Source: Coix lacryma-jobi var. lacryma-jobi (Eukaryota > Streptophyta > Magnoliopsida > Poales > Poaceae). Taken from it: 64,000 nucleotides of DNA. The translations under genes were made by a program, and so were the position numbers. The notes under the pieces were generated by a model. It worked only from the letters and a program-made list of their open reading frames with translations. It ran no database searches and had not been told where the DNA came from. The DNA is taken from positions 60,417,713 through 60,481,712 of the forward strand of contig CM019826.1 in NCBI GenBank assembly GCA_009763385.1. The letters run 5' to 3'. The first letter of the stretch is position 1. Each line of letters opens with the position of its first letter. Below, piece after piece: positions 33,947 to 45,395 of the stretch.

Positions 33947-34279
33947 GTTAGGAACGGTATTATATTTGTGTGTAAATATCAAGTTAAGCATGCATGATGG
34001 ATAATGTTGTATATTTTTGTACATATGTGTGTATAGCTAGCTCTATATTATATATATATGTATAGTTTCATATTTCATTTGTGTGTAATTGTAAATTTTA
34101 TGTGTTTATATATATTTATTAGCAGCGAAGAATAATACGTGTATTTGAAACTGGCCTAATATAATAGAATATATTAGCAGCGAAGAATACGTATTAGAAA
34201 ACCTAATGTAATTGTAAAACCAAAAACAATAACCAATTGAAAAGAACAGAAAAAGAAAAAAGAAAAAAGCAGATGGATC
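33947..34279. other. AT-rich 3' spacer of CACTA element
   Basis: Low-complexity AT-rich sequence after the protease stop, with 'attagcagcgaagaata' occurring twice (34118, 34174). It probably holds the transcript end. Confidence 0.5.
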
Positions 34280-34581
34280 TTTAGCCCCGGTTGGTAACAC
34301 CAACCGGGACTAAAGAGGCCAGCCACGGGGCCCGGCTGGAGGCCCCTTTAGTCCCGGTTGGTAACACCAACCGGGACTAAAGGGGCCTCCAGCCGGGCCA
34401 CCGTGGCTGGCCTCTTTAGTCCCGGTTGGTGTTACCACCGGGCTAAAGGTCCCTCCATTAGCCCCGGGCCATGGAACCGGGGCTAAAGGTCGGGCTTTAG
34501 TCCCGATTCCTTAGCCCCGGCTCCATGTCCGGGGCTAAAGGCCAAAATGGCCCGGGGCAATAGGCCTTTTCTGTACTAGTG
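34280..34581. repeat. Right subterminal repeats with 168-bp palindrome, and CACTA right end
   Basis: 34280-34447 is a near-perfect palindrome with arms of about 83 bases around a central AAC; I count about three small differences. Each arm contains two smaller hairpins of the same CCGGTTGGT/ACCAACCGG type plus a GGCCAGCCACGG...GGCTGGAGGCC segment. Further shorter units lead to the terminus at 34581 (...CTAGTG). Confidence 0.85.
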
Positions 34582-35654
34582 GGCGTACTAGCCCTTACCA
34601 CTGACTTAGTTTGAACAGCTAGTCACACGAGCCCTACTGTTAAACTAGACCAACTACGTGGTGGAATTCAAGGCGACAGGGCTGTCACCCACTGCTTGCT
34701 ACCACAGCTATCTGGGGGCCTAGCCGTATTCACTGGCAATATATAGCCTAAGTACCACACTTAATCTATTACTAACCCTAACTACTAGCCCTAATACTAG
34801 AACTAGAGCACTTGAAAGTAATATCAGCATGAAACAAACCACAAGTACTGAAAGTAATACTGGAAGATAGAATAAGATACTAATTCCAAAGTTGAGCCAG
34901 AGCAGAGAGAGCAGGGTCTCCGACAACCTCCGGAGCTCTCCAGACTTCTACTCTTCTCTCTCCAGCTCCTCTTCTAGTGAGGCACTCACACCTCTCTCTA
35001 ATCTCTCTATCATAGCAAGTGTGCTACTCTAACCAACTAGTGGCGAATTGTGTGAGGCCCTCTGAATGAGAGCTCAAGGGGGCCTATTTATAGTGCTGCT
35101 AGGAAGCTAGGGGGTACTTATAGAGTGAGGGGAGGTCGGTAGGGTTCAGGGGTGTGGCGCCCGCCACCAAACCCTGGCGCCCGCCACCTCACTGTCGTCC
35201 GTTGCAACCGCCATTCATCCAACGGTCTTCAATTGCTCTCCCAAGTCGGTTTGAGGGCCGGTTAGGGTTTAGACACGTGTCCAAAGCCCACTATCCAGGT
35301 GATACTCTTCTTAGCCCTTGGATCAAACCGCCTTAGTGTGCAATGGTCTGGATTTGAGCTTGAGGTACTCCCACGGATCGATGACGTGGCTTGGGCCACT
35401 TTGGCACAAGTGACCTGGCGCCCGCCAGTATAGTGGCGGCCGCCACCCTACTTAGGGCCAAATGGGCCAGAGTGGTTTGGCCTTGCTCCTGGTACACTTG
35501 TTTGGCCAAATTCCATCATTTCCTGCATTAAGATAAGAACTATGCACATGTGGAAATAAGTTAGTTATAAACCAAATCTTCTACTTTTATGTTTTTTACC
35601 TTGGTTTTGGGTGAAATGTTGATGGTGAAATGGATGCTTTAAGCACCGTCAACA

Positions 35655-36942
35655 GTAAGTATCACAGCCCGCCTTTATTACTGTCAATTTTTTTTAATTT
35701 TACTAATTAAATTTGTGTTTTATCTTAGTTTAATTTCCAGCTTAATCAAGTTAAAAAAATAATAAAAATATATTTATATATATAATTAGCAATAAATAAA
35801 ACGCTCTCATCGTAAGTCTTTTTAATGAATAAAAATAATGTATGTCATGCATTAGAGTTATCATGGAGAACGTATGCTAGAACTAAACTTGAGACATGAG
35901 CATTAGACTAAGTAAAGGGGAAGTAAGTTTCTACTTGTCTTGAGCAAGTCAAGTTTGTGGAGTAGTTATTTTGAAAATGATAATTTAAAAACTTGCTCTA
36001 AGTACTTCTATGGCAAAGAAAGTCCTACCAAAGCCAAATAATTTTTACTCTTGAGTAGGAGCTTCCACTTGCTGCATGTTAGTGTTTGAGCTAGTTAGAC
36101 CTTTGTTGATAGACATGGTAGAGAAACTTGTCATATTTTTAGACCTTTGTTGATAGACATGGTAGAGAACTTGTCATATTTTTAGACCAAGGAATTCACT
36201 TGCACCCACCTAAATAGTGCTATTTCTTACACTGAGAATACGCACACAACATGCCTTTATTTCCATTCCTTGTTACAAATACTACATGGCAAAATATCAT
36301 GCTCCATAATAAAATCTCAGGGACATGGCTAAAGCATTTAAAAGAGAGAGAGAGCAAGTGCTCTAAGAGAAAAAGAAAAAAAAAGAAGAGCAAGTGCTCT
36401 AGAAAGAAAAGAATATTCAAGAGAGCAAGTGCTCTCATTCATATCCATGATCCCACAAATGAGATAAAAAGGAGAAGTGCCATGAAAGTAATAGCCACAA
36501 TAAATACCACACACTTGCACATTCCTGGTCTGAACCTATGACGTGTTGCTCTTTTGCTCCATTTGTGCTAACTTAGCAAAATTATGCTAGCATTGCATGC
36601 TCATTTTTATCCTACCCTTAAACCCCACATAAAGTCTTAGTGAGAGGATAATTCTTCCATTTCCACATACAACATGAGCGATTGAGTGAGCCACAGAAGT
36701 TACTAAGCATGCATTCTTTTGAACAAAACTTGCAAAAACTCCACGTATCTTGATTAGCAAAATAGGCAAGGGAAAGACAAACCTTCTTTATTGCTGGTCT
36801 TTTGTTCTAATCTTGAGTGCAGGGAAGGCTACCAATTCAATGGTGATGAAAATAATATGGGCATACACAACAAAAACACAGAGTTTCCAAAATTCAAGTT
36901 CATGCTTGCTCGAGGACGAGCAAGAGGTAAGCTTGGGGAGCT
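35655..36942 (+). mobile_element. 3' interior of element E with hairpin and polypurine tract
   Basis: This continues from the GTAAG duplication. It has no coding capacity. GAGCAAGTGCTC palindromes occur at about 36352, 36388 and 36424. A hairpin CTTGCTCG/CGAGCAAG (36905-36912, 36917-36924) precedes the purine tract AAGCTTGGGGAGC, which ends at the LTR start (36943). The layout parallels 1-1075. Confidence 0.75.
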
Positions 36943-37130
36943 TGTTGATGCTCACTAAGTGTCATATTCTTAGCATCAACAAGGTCATATAACACAACAC
37001 AAGGACCAAAAATCCACCAAAAACCTTTTATAAACTAACGATTTCCACTTGTCCTTGAGTTTTATTTGAATGTAGGTAATTGCAGGGTATTTGAGCAAAA
37101 TGACCAAGAGGACCCACCAGGGGGCGAGCA
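36943..37130 (+). repeat. Start of 3' LTR of element E, interrupted
   Basis: TGTTGATGCTCACTAAGTG... matches 15054-15240 with few differences and stops at 'gggggcgagca', where the chromovirus LTR begins. The preceding five bases GAGCA are the expected target duplication, whose partner would be right of the window. Confidence 0.88.
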
Positions 37131-40100
37131 TGTGGCGGAACCGTCCTGATTACAAGAGCTCAAGTATTATCTTAGCCAAATTCGTCTGACTTCGACTGAT
37201 ACTTGAACCCATATAACCCCGGTAGTCCGGAAATCACGAAGGATTTCTAACACCATACATCATACAGGATCGTATTGTTCAAGGATCACATTCGTAAAGA
37301 TACATCACAGCGGAAACGAAACCGAATTTAACATCAGAGTACGAATTTAAAACAGAGTTATTACAAACCGAATTTTAAAATGCGGAAGCTGCAATAAGTT
37401 TGAAACACGACCACAACACACGTGGTCAAATAAAACATTGTTTGATAAATCCACTCAACACGACTCACTCCTCCTTTTTCAGATAATGTGCCACTAACAG
37501 TCTCAGACCAGCAAAAGAAAAAGGGAAGCTTCTGGACGACCCTGCCCTGGGCCTACTCCTCATCACCTTCCACAGGGTAGAGGCAGTGCTTACAATAGCC
37601 CAAAGTAGACCTGGCCATCTGCAACAACGGGACAAACCCTGAGTACGGACAAGACCCTCCAGAAAATAAAGACGGTATGCCCTTTTCAGCTGGGACTTAC
37701 CGTCCGATAATTACGATAAACACCAAGTGCAAGTACTTAGTTATCAACTTAGTTGCGATAGCATATTAGAAAATTAATTTTAGATAAGATCCTTAATACT
37801 GAGCTGTCATTTTTAAAACTATTCCTTAATTCTAGGTTTTTCACCTGTACTAGAGCACTCACTTGAATCTACCAATCAATAATATAACCATATTCCGTTG
37901 ACTATCCACATTTTAGTTGAACCTTTAATCATTACATGGAGTTGTATCGTGGTGAAGCTCGCCATAGTTTCCCACTAACCGGGGGAGACGGCGACTCGAA
38001 TCGAATTCCAAACCAGCTGATGAAAGACCTTTAATACCAGCCCACACTTTCCCCGTCGGGTCCAAGCATTGGGCAACCGCTCGACGCTTGTTCGTGGTGG
38101 TAATTGCCGCGGTTCAAGCACGGACCGCCCAATTGGAACCTGGCGATGGCCTCACGCGGCAGATCGCAATTTCCATACTAGAGGGCACGACACGGGTTGA
38201 GACCGGCCCGAATAGCTTCTAACCGGCTTTGGGGTCGATGATTACAGCACCGACATATCCCTAAGTAAAAGGGCGCGTTCAAAAATGAACGAGGGTCAAC
38301 ATCGATACAACCCTACACGATCCAACGCATGGACTGCCCCAAGTTTCCGAACTTGTGCCCTGCCATCCCGTTGACCGTATTTCATTAATACTCAGGTTCT
38401 TTTCCACGATAGCAAATATAGCCAACCGTGATCCGGTAAATACCCATCCGGGTATTACGGAAACATCCTTAACTACCACTTTTATTAAGCAGGCTAAGCA
38501 ATTCTACATTGTAATTAAATAACAGGATAACAAGGTAGATATTAGTCAATAACCAGGAATGGTAATGCAGCAAGTAGGATTCATTCCAACTCCTAAACCT
38601 AATGCATCACAATATAAAAGGACTCAAGTAATCTTAATTGCAAAAGATAGGAGGCTTAATATGCTCCGGGGCTTGCCTTGGGTGAAGACCGAGGCCTCGT
38701 GGAAGGGCACTCGGGCAAGTTAGTGTCGCTGGCGGGGTCGACTTCCTCGGCTTGCTGGAGCTCCGGAATCTGCTGCTCGGCGTTTGCTTCTGGCTCCTGC
38801 TCGGGCTCGGGAGTGTCGATCCTATTGCATGCGACGAATAATAAATATTTGCAATGCGGGTGCACGATGTGTGGTATGAGAAGAGCATTTCTTGCAAACC
38901 AACAAAACCAACTTGTTGAACCACTTTTACATTGAGGCAAATACTTATTTATTTTATAAAACAAAATCCATTTATTCACCCTTTTTCTTATCTAATAATT
39001 CAAAGAAACTTAGGTTTGAAATGCAAGTGAACTTTTCTTGACTCAGAAAAATCTACGAAAATTCTAGAAGGCAAACCACACTTACTGGACTCCACTGAAT
39101 AAATTCCAGCCAAAAATAAAATACAGAACTGCAGATGCGAAAATAATAAATAAACTGCTCAAAAGATACTTTGAACTAGTTCCTTATACAAAAAGTGTTC
39201 AACAGCAGATTTCATAATTTTCGAGGCTTTTTTTACTCAAAAGCATTCTACTACTGCAGAAAAATTGTGGCCAGAGCATAAACATACAAGCCTACACAAA
39301 ATAAACAAATCTATCCCAATTTAAACTATTTGAACTACAACCCTTCTGGAAAAGGGTGATAAACTCAACTTCATATTTTTTCCCAGATTCTACATCACAT
39401 TTTATGCTTATCAAGAGAGTTCCATGAACAGAAACATTATAGTATTTCTTACATGAATTTCCAAAGGAAAACACAGAAAGCACATTTGCAAAACAACTTC
39501 AGATTTCTTCACATAACAGATCATGCTTACATTTTTCTTAGCTTGGACATCATAAACAGAGACTATACAAATTTCCCCATATTTTATTTCAGCATATAAA
39601 ACACCTTAAAATTTATTCTTAAGAAATCAGCCAAAAAGGACTTTTAATCATAACAGAAACTTTTTCCACATAAACGGTGCATCATATATTTTTCACAGGT
39701 GTAAAACAGGATAATAAACTTACACAAAATTTTCCAAGAATTATCTCAACCAGAAAACATATATAACCATTTATCTTAGCAAAAGCATATAAAGTGGAAT
39801 AAATGAAAACAGTAAAATAAACTTCTACCAAAAATACTTTTATATTTTTCCAAGACAGATCTACTCACAAACAAACTAACAAAACTGAAAGCACTCTATT
39901 TGGACTAACAAAACAGGATCTACAAAATAAACAAGCATTTACCAGAAAAAGAAAACATTTTGGAAAACGTTTTCTGGACAACACTCGGCGCACGGAAAAG
40001 GTGTGGGCTCGCTCGAGGCCCGGCTCGAACGAGACAGTGCCCGAGGGTTCGCTCGAGGCCTAGCTCGGGCGAGACGGAAAACAAACGCCCGTCCGAGGCC

Positions 40101-41778
40101 TGGCACGAGGGCTCGGGCGAGACGGAAGGCAATCGCCCGTCCGAGGCCTGGCTCGGGGGCTCGGGCGAGACGGGAAAAACAATCGCCCGTCCGAGGCCTG
40201 GCTCGGGGGCTCGGGCGAGACGGAAAGCAATCGCCCGTCCGAGGCCTGGCTCGGGGCTCGGGCGAGACGGAAAGCAATCGCCCGTCCGAGGCCTGGCTCG
40301 GGGGCTCGGGCGAGACGGAAAGCAATCGCACGTCCGAGGCCTAGCTCCGGGGCTCGGGCGAGACGGAAAAAACAAGGGAGAGATTTGACCGTCGATTCCT
40401 CGCCGATGGTGAGGTCGCCGGCGGTGAGGCTAGGCTCGATAGACTCGTCTCGACGAGGCGCATCTAGCGGTGGTGTTGGTTTGGCCAGAGGGTGACCGTA
40501 GCTCGCCGACGACGAGCCATGGCGGACGGTGGCGGCGGTGAGGCTCGGCTTGGCCGTGTCCGGCGGTCGCCCGAGAAATTGGCGCGTGTGCAGTGCTTCG
40601 TGAACCCTAGGGAGCTACGTGAGTGGGTCGGTTTGGCTCGGATGGCTCCAGGAGAGCTTGGCCTCGTGCATGGCCGCGGCGGACGGCCATGGCGCTCCGC
40701 CGGGGAAGAAGGGGTGGGAGAGAGCGATAGCGTTGAAGCTAGGTGGTGTTCTCACCTTGCCTTGGCTTGGTGATGCTTGACGGCGAAGGAGGTAGACGCT
40801 GGAGGTCGTGTCGGGGAGGAACGACGATGCGGTCTCTGCGGTGGCGACGACGAACCGAAGGGGGCGTTTCGTCCTCCGGCGGCGATGGGGCTTGGTCGGG
40901 GATGACAACGTGCGCACGGCGTGTGCACGGTGTAGGCGGAGAGGCTGGCGAGAGGGATTGGATGGTGGTGGTCGGGTGTGGCCGGAACGGCGGAGGGGAG
41001 TGATGGTGGTGATCGGTCGGCGAGGGTGGCGGACGCTTGCGCGTTCGTGGGAGCAGAGAGGGAGTGAGAGCGAGAGCGAGTGGGAGTTGTGTGCGCGGGT
41101 GAGCGAGGGAGTGAAGGGGGTGCTCGGGGTTTTGATCGGCTTGACCGGCCGGTGGTCGTGGCGGGACACGGCGGCGCGTTGGCGAGGCAGCGCGGGCGAT
41201 GCCGTGCACGGCAAGCGGGCACAGCAGGCGAGGCGAGCGAAGAGTGGCCGGGGAGATAGCTTGCGTGCTCGGGTGAGAGAGGATCGAGCGAGGAGTGGCC
41301 GGCGAGGATCCTCGGCAGGATACGGCGGCCACGTGGCTGTTGCGGCCGGCGTACGGCACGGGCGTCCAGCGGGCGGCGGGCGCGGCGCGCGGCGCACGGG
41401 CGAGTGCGGGAGCAGGCCGGCGCACGCGAGCTGGGCCGAAAGGCCAGATGGGCCGAAAGGGTTGGCGCCGAAAAAAAAACGTTTTCCTTTTTCTTTTTCC
41501 AAATTCTTTTCAAAGTTTGACCACTCAAAAACAGTTTCAAAAACTCCAAACTAGGTTTTGACCCAAACATAAAAGTTGCTCAAAATATTTTTCTCTACAA
41601 CTTCATATAAGACACTTTTTCTGAAAACCATTTTTAAATCCTCTACATAAATAAAGCCAAATAAATAAACAAAAGGCAAAAAGCACTCATATGCACATGA
41701 AATGATGCAATGCATTGCTTATGCTCCTTTAGTAGCTAATGAAGTTCCTAATGCAGTGCTTGACACTAGGGTGTCACA
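37131..41778 (-). repeat. 3' LTR of chromovirus (4.65 kb)
   Basis: In plus coordinates it begins TGTGGCGGAACC and ends GTGTCACA, just before the polypurine tract. It is collinear with 59784-64000. The two differ in small indels and in a replaced stretch (37650-37790 against 60290-60420). It includes an AT-rich half, a 48-bp minisatellite (40086-40365) and a GC-rich kilobase (40380-41480) in which long frames are open on both strands simply because stops are rare. Confidence 0.88.
40086..40365. repeat. 48-bp minisatellite in chromovirus 3' LTR
   Basis: About six units contain GGGCTCGGGCGAGACGGAAA and CAATCGCCCGTCCGAGGCC. The length is a multiple of three, so every frame repeats a 16-residue peptide. 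One unit has lost a base (around 40255). Confidence 0.85.
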
Positions 41779-41834
41779 GCCCTTCCCCCCTTAAAGAAAT
41801 CTCGTCCCGAGATTTGAGTTACGTACCATTTCTT
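41779..41834 (-). promoter_or_regulatory. Polypurine tract of chromovirus and end of its 3' interior
   Basis: The minus strand reads AAGGGGGGAAGGGC right up to the LTR, the usual plus-strand primer of Del/Tekay elements. It is preceded by 'atctcgggacgagatttctt'. The stretch is cut at 41834 by SIRE-1, and the TTCTT target copy is 41830-41834. Confidence 0.85.
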
Positions 41835-43786
41835 TGAAGGACCGAGAAGCTACCCGAAAGCGACCAGAGGGGGGGTGAATGGGAGCTTCAAAATTTCCTT
41901 TCGGAAACTAGATGCCACTGTCCCAAGATCAACCCCAAAAGCGAAACCTAGAGCTTGCTAATGTCCACGACCCTAGATGTAGGGTGGATGCTTCCTAGAA
42001 GCACAGCGGGACACTAGAACAACCCTAGAAAGCCAACCCAAAGACGGAACTCAAATCCGATCAAGAACGAACGAACCGCGAACGAAGACGCGCGAAACTG
42101 CAGCGACCGGACTCTGGCCTGCGTCGGTCAGCAGGGACCGGACGCGTCCGTCGTCAGAAAACAGCTCTGGGAGCTCTCTGTTCGCGACCGGACGCACGGA
42201 GCTCAAGCGTCGGTCGTTCACTGAGCGTCCGGTCAGATGAGACAATGACACGGAACAGTGCAACGTAGCGTCCGGTCGAAATGCAACAGAGCGTCCGGTC
42301 GAGAGCGTCCGGTCATACGCAGAAAAGCTTGGCGCCGTGCTCAACGACCGGACTCTGAAAGCGTGCGTCCGGTCAGCCCGACAGAGACGTCCGGTCACCC
42401 CCGCGACTGCACTGAAACTCCGGCGATTCAACCCGATCTCCTCCGAATCAAGTGCTCTAGGCTTGGGATTCGATCTGAGGAGTCACAAGGAGGTTAGTGA
42501 GCTATCTCTAAGAGATCATGGCTCGAACCTAACTCCAAATCGGTGAATCGAAGGAATTCGGGGGAAGAAGAAAAGAGACCCGAAACTAAAACTTGATCGA
42601 TCTCCTAGACCGTGAGGTTAGAGATGATTTCTTTCGTGGAAAGAAGTGCCTCACGATCTAGAGCAACTCAGTTCAAACGGAATAGTGAAAGATGAACCGA
42701 GCACAAAGATCAAGCGACGGGAAAACTCAAGGCACAAAGCAATCCGCGAAGAACATGATGAACATGAAATCAAAACGCGAATTGACACCAAGAGATGGGA
42801 TCCAAGGTGAGGATACGGCCTCACTTCCTCGAATCAACAGTACACAGAGTGGAGTCTCTCTGCGGATCTCAACTAGCTAAAGCAGGGTGTGGGAGAGTGG
42901 AAACCCTAGGAAATGAAAGCTCTAACTGAGATTAAGATAGGGAGGAGGGTGTCTCCCCTAGACTACTTATACTAACCTAGCCTAAGTCTATTTCCTACTC
43001 TACCCCTCTCTACTCTAATTTACAGAGCGGACCAGCCTAACCCTAAGGCTATCTAGTCCACCCGCTGGTGGTAGGTAGATCCGACGGCCACGCCCGCACG
43101 GTCTTCCGCGTCGCCTCCACGCAACCTTCAGATCGCCGCCACGTGCCGCCACCACTCTGCACCCCCGGTTTTGCGGCCCAAACCGGGAAACCAGCCTTTT
43201 CCATCAGCCCCCGGTTTTGAGGCCCAAACCGGGAAACCAGCCTCCAGCCCGAGTTTTGTGGCCCAAACTCGGAAACCTCAGCGCCCGAGTTTTGAGGCCC
43301 AAACTCGGAAACCGGCCCACTCCCAGGTTTTGAGGCTCACCTGGAAACCCAGCCAGCCCCAGGTTTTGAGGCCAAACCTGGAAACCGTCCACCGTTGGTT
43401 TTTCCCGGGCTCTACCAACAAACCGGCGTCGTAGAAGGGATGCACCGCCTGTGCACCCCTTCCACCGACATGATCGCACTTCTCCGCTTGTCGCTGTCGC
43501 AGGCTGCCAGCCACCACAGCTGATCCTCCGGCCTCCAGTCCATCAGTCCAAGTCCACGTCCGCCCTTCACCGTCCGATACATCGGCATGGCACGTCCGCC
43601 GCACGGCACGCCCATCCTTCATCGCGCCCGGTCGTCGGCACGACACGTCGCAACTTGACCTTCACCCCGCCATCGACCACTGTCTCCGTGCTCGACACCT
43701 GCACACACAAGCCAAAGAACATGCGCATCATCTCCGTTGACAATCACTCATCACACAGAGACTCGGCATACACCCATGTATCCGCA
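41835..43786 (-). repeat. 3' LTR of SIRE-1
   Basis: TGAAGGACCG...ATCCGCA in plus coordinates. It includes repeated GCGTCCGGTC/GACCGGAC motifs (42100-42400) and the hairpin array (43163-43385). Compared with the 5' LTR it is often one base shorter within runs. Confidence 0.92.
43163..43385 (-). repeat. Hairpin array in SIRE-1 3' LTR
   Basis: Six units: two with CCCGGTTT/AAACCGGG, two with CCGAGTTT/AAACTCGG and two with CCAGGTTT/AAACCTGG-type arms, all around the same loop. The fifth and sixth are slightly damaged (missing bases near 43340 and 43372). Confidence 0.8.
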
Positions 43787-45395
43787 TCTCTCCCCCTTGA
43801 TGAGTGCATTGTCAACTCCACAACAATCATGATAAGAAGAAGGAGGTAGGAAGGAGTGGGAAGAGAAAACCAACCAAATGACCAAAAGCCTATCAAAAGC
43901 CAAAGAAGGTCAAGTGGATGAAGCGAAAACTTGGTCCCCAAAGACATGGGCAACGGCTCGACGCAACCAAGCAAAGTAAAGCTAGCCCCAAGAAGAGGTA
44001 GAACAGGCTCAACACGCTAGCATACCCCAATTGAAGATCGGAGGACACAGAAGCAAAATGCTAGTCCCTCAAGAAAGAGGCACAGAGGCTCACCACAACT
44101 AGCAAGAAAATCACTCCGAACCAATTGGAAATCAACCCAACCAAATGGAAAGCACCCAGACGATACCATTGAAAGCCAAATGAAAAGGCTTATGAAAGCT
44201 CATGAAAAGCTAGGACGTTTGCTAGTCCCTCAAGACAGAGGCAACGGCTCAACACAACTAGCAAACTCCCCCTCGACAAGTGCAAGCAACTAGGACAAAT
44301 GATTCTCCCCTTAGTTGATCAACACAGGAGCATATGATTTGCATAAATTTCTCCCCCTAGTTGAAAATGCACTTATCAAGGTCAAAAGGTATCGAAAATC
44401 AACTCCCTTCACATAAACTCCCCCTGACACAAGATCTCCTTCAGAATGCATATGAAGTCAAAATGCAAGTTAGGAGCTTCAAGTATATAGTCAAAAGAGT
44501 GCAAAGATGCTCTAATCAGTATAGCTCCAACATCTCAATTAAGCACTCAATAGCAAAGGCTCAAACTGATCACTTGTACGAAATATGAAGCGTATGAGCA
44601 TGTGAGCAATTTAAGCCAAAAGGATAGTCACCATCACAATAGCACTAGACATGTATAGAAGGAATCCAAACAAGTGCTAAGCATATATACAAGGTGAACT
44701 ACCAGCAAAGTTCAATATCATGCATAGTAATGAAGCATACCTTGTGATTTCAATCATATCGGAGTTGCAGCGGTAAAAGAATCACAAGTTCATTTTTGGC
44801 ATGTGATTGCGAGAGGTTGAAAGCTTGTCATTGCCTAACTTTTCAACCGTGCGAAGCCTATGCCGAAGCAATCAGAAGCTTAAAGCAACGGTTCGGTCAT
44901 ACACTACATGGCTCAAGTTTAACTCAAAGTGCAATGAAAACAGTCTCAATACCATGAGGTGTTGACAAGCAATCCCATCTCGATCTTTTCAATTCAACAA
45001 TACTTGGTTCAGATTTTAAGCAAGTTATGAACAACCAAGCAAGTGAATGACTCAGAACTAGAGACATAGCAACCTAGCATATATGAAAAGCAGGAATGGA
45101 CTCAACACACCCTACACATGCTAGTTGCATATCTCAATGGTGAACATTTTCAGATTTATATACATTAGGCATAATTCACCTTCCAAAAATAGCTCGCTCA
45201 TAACATGTAACAGTGATCAGAAGGAGCATAAGCTACAAGCATCATCATAGTATCGGAGCAATACTAACAAGAGCATAATTACATTCTAGTGAATATAGAC
45301 ATGAAGCTCAGAATGTAAATGCGTATGCCCGACACAAAACTGAAAGAAAGAAGATACCAATTTGAAGGACTCAAGAAACTCAAAAGAAAAGAGCC
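43787..45395 (-). mobile_element. 3' untranslated interior of SIRE-1
   Basis: The polypurine tract (minus TCAAGGGGGAGAGA, 43800-43787) abuts the LTR. The remaining 1.6 kb up to the RNase H stop shows no open frame of interest. Some SIRE elements carry an envelope-like gene here; I see none. Repeated 'gctagtccctcaaga...aggca...ggctcaaca' phrases occur at about 43985, 44066 and 44222. Confidence 0.65.

Larger units (their letters stand above)
21712..34581 (+). mobile_element. CACTA (En/Spm-type) DNA transposon, 12.87 kb
   Basis: The left end reads CACTACTAGAGAACAGGCC. The right end, read on the other strand, is CACTAGTACAGAAAAGGCC, giving imperfect terminal inverted repeats with the diagnostic CACTA. 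The flanking triplets are GGG and GGC, an imperfect 3-bp duplication. Subterminal hairpin repeats fill both ends. Inside are two plus-strand genes: TNP2-type transposase (23429-26791) and a Transposase_24/Ulp1-type gene (29901-33946). Both carry frameshifts, so the copy is probably not autonomous. The insertion splits the solo LTR. Confidence 0.9.
21480..35654 (-). repeat. Solo LTR (minus) split by CACTA transposon
   Basis: The two parts are 21480-21711 and 34582-35654, about 1.3 kb joined. Reading the minus strand it begins TGTTGACGGTGC (35654) and ends GTGTCAACA (21480), matching LTR A in both halves. Five-base target duplications GTAAG flank it exactly (21475-21479 and 35655-35659). Only one LTR and no interior is left, so it is a solo LTR formed by LTR-LTR recombination. 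A minus-strand TATA box is at 35085-35092, and palindromes GGCGCCCGCCACC are at 35153 and 35174. It sits inside element E, just after the ORF1-like gene. Confidence 0.88.
15054..37130 (+). mobile_element. Athila-type Ty3 element E (gag-protease only), heavily interrupted
   Basis: 5' LTR (15054-16553), doubled primer site, gag (16758-17732), protease (to 18918), an internal promoter-like block, an Athila ORF1-like pseudogene (19780-21475), a foreign solo LTR with CACTA (21480-35654), 3' interior, polypurine tract and 3' LTR start (36943). The 3' LTR is cut at 37131 by the chromovirus and should resume beyond the window. Without the insertions the visible element is about 7.9 kb. No reverse transcriptase, RNase H or integrase is present between protease and ORF1, so transposition would need help from a complete relative. 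Confidence 0.8.

Noticed and set aside
21709..34584. Perfect 3-bp target duplication of the CACTA element
   Set aside because: Flanks are GGG and GGC; the CACTA ends are clear but the duplication is imperfect, so I do not claim it as exact.
39920..40388. Repetitive ORF as a secreted or structural repeat protein
   Set aside because: Produced by the 48-bp minisatellite, open in all frames, and located inside an LTR.
40380..41570. Frames of up to 295 codons on both strands within the chromovirus LTR
   Set aside because: They lie in an LTR, overlap each other in several frames and are GC-driven; both LTR copies show the same with differing frames.
43787..45395. Envelope-like gene of SIRE elements
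   Set aside because: No long frame, signal peptide or membrane segment is visible on the minus strand.
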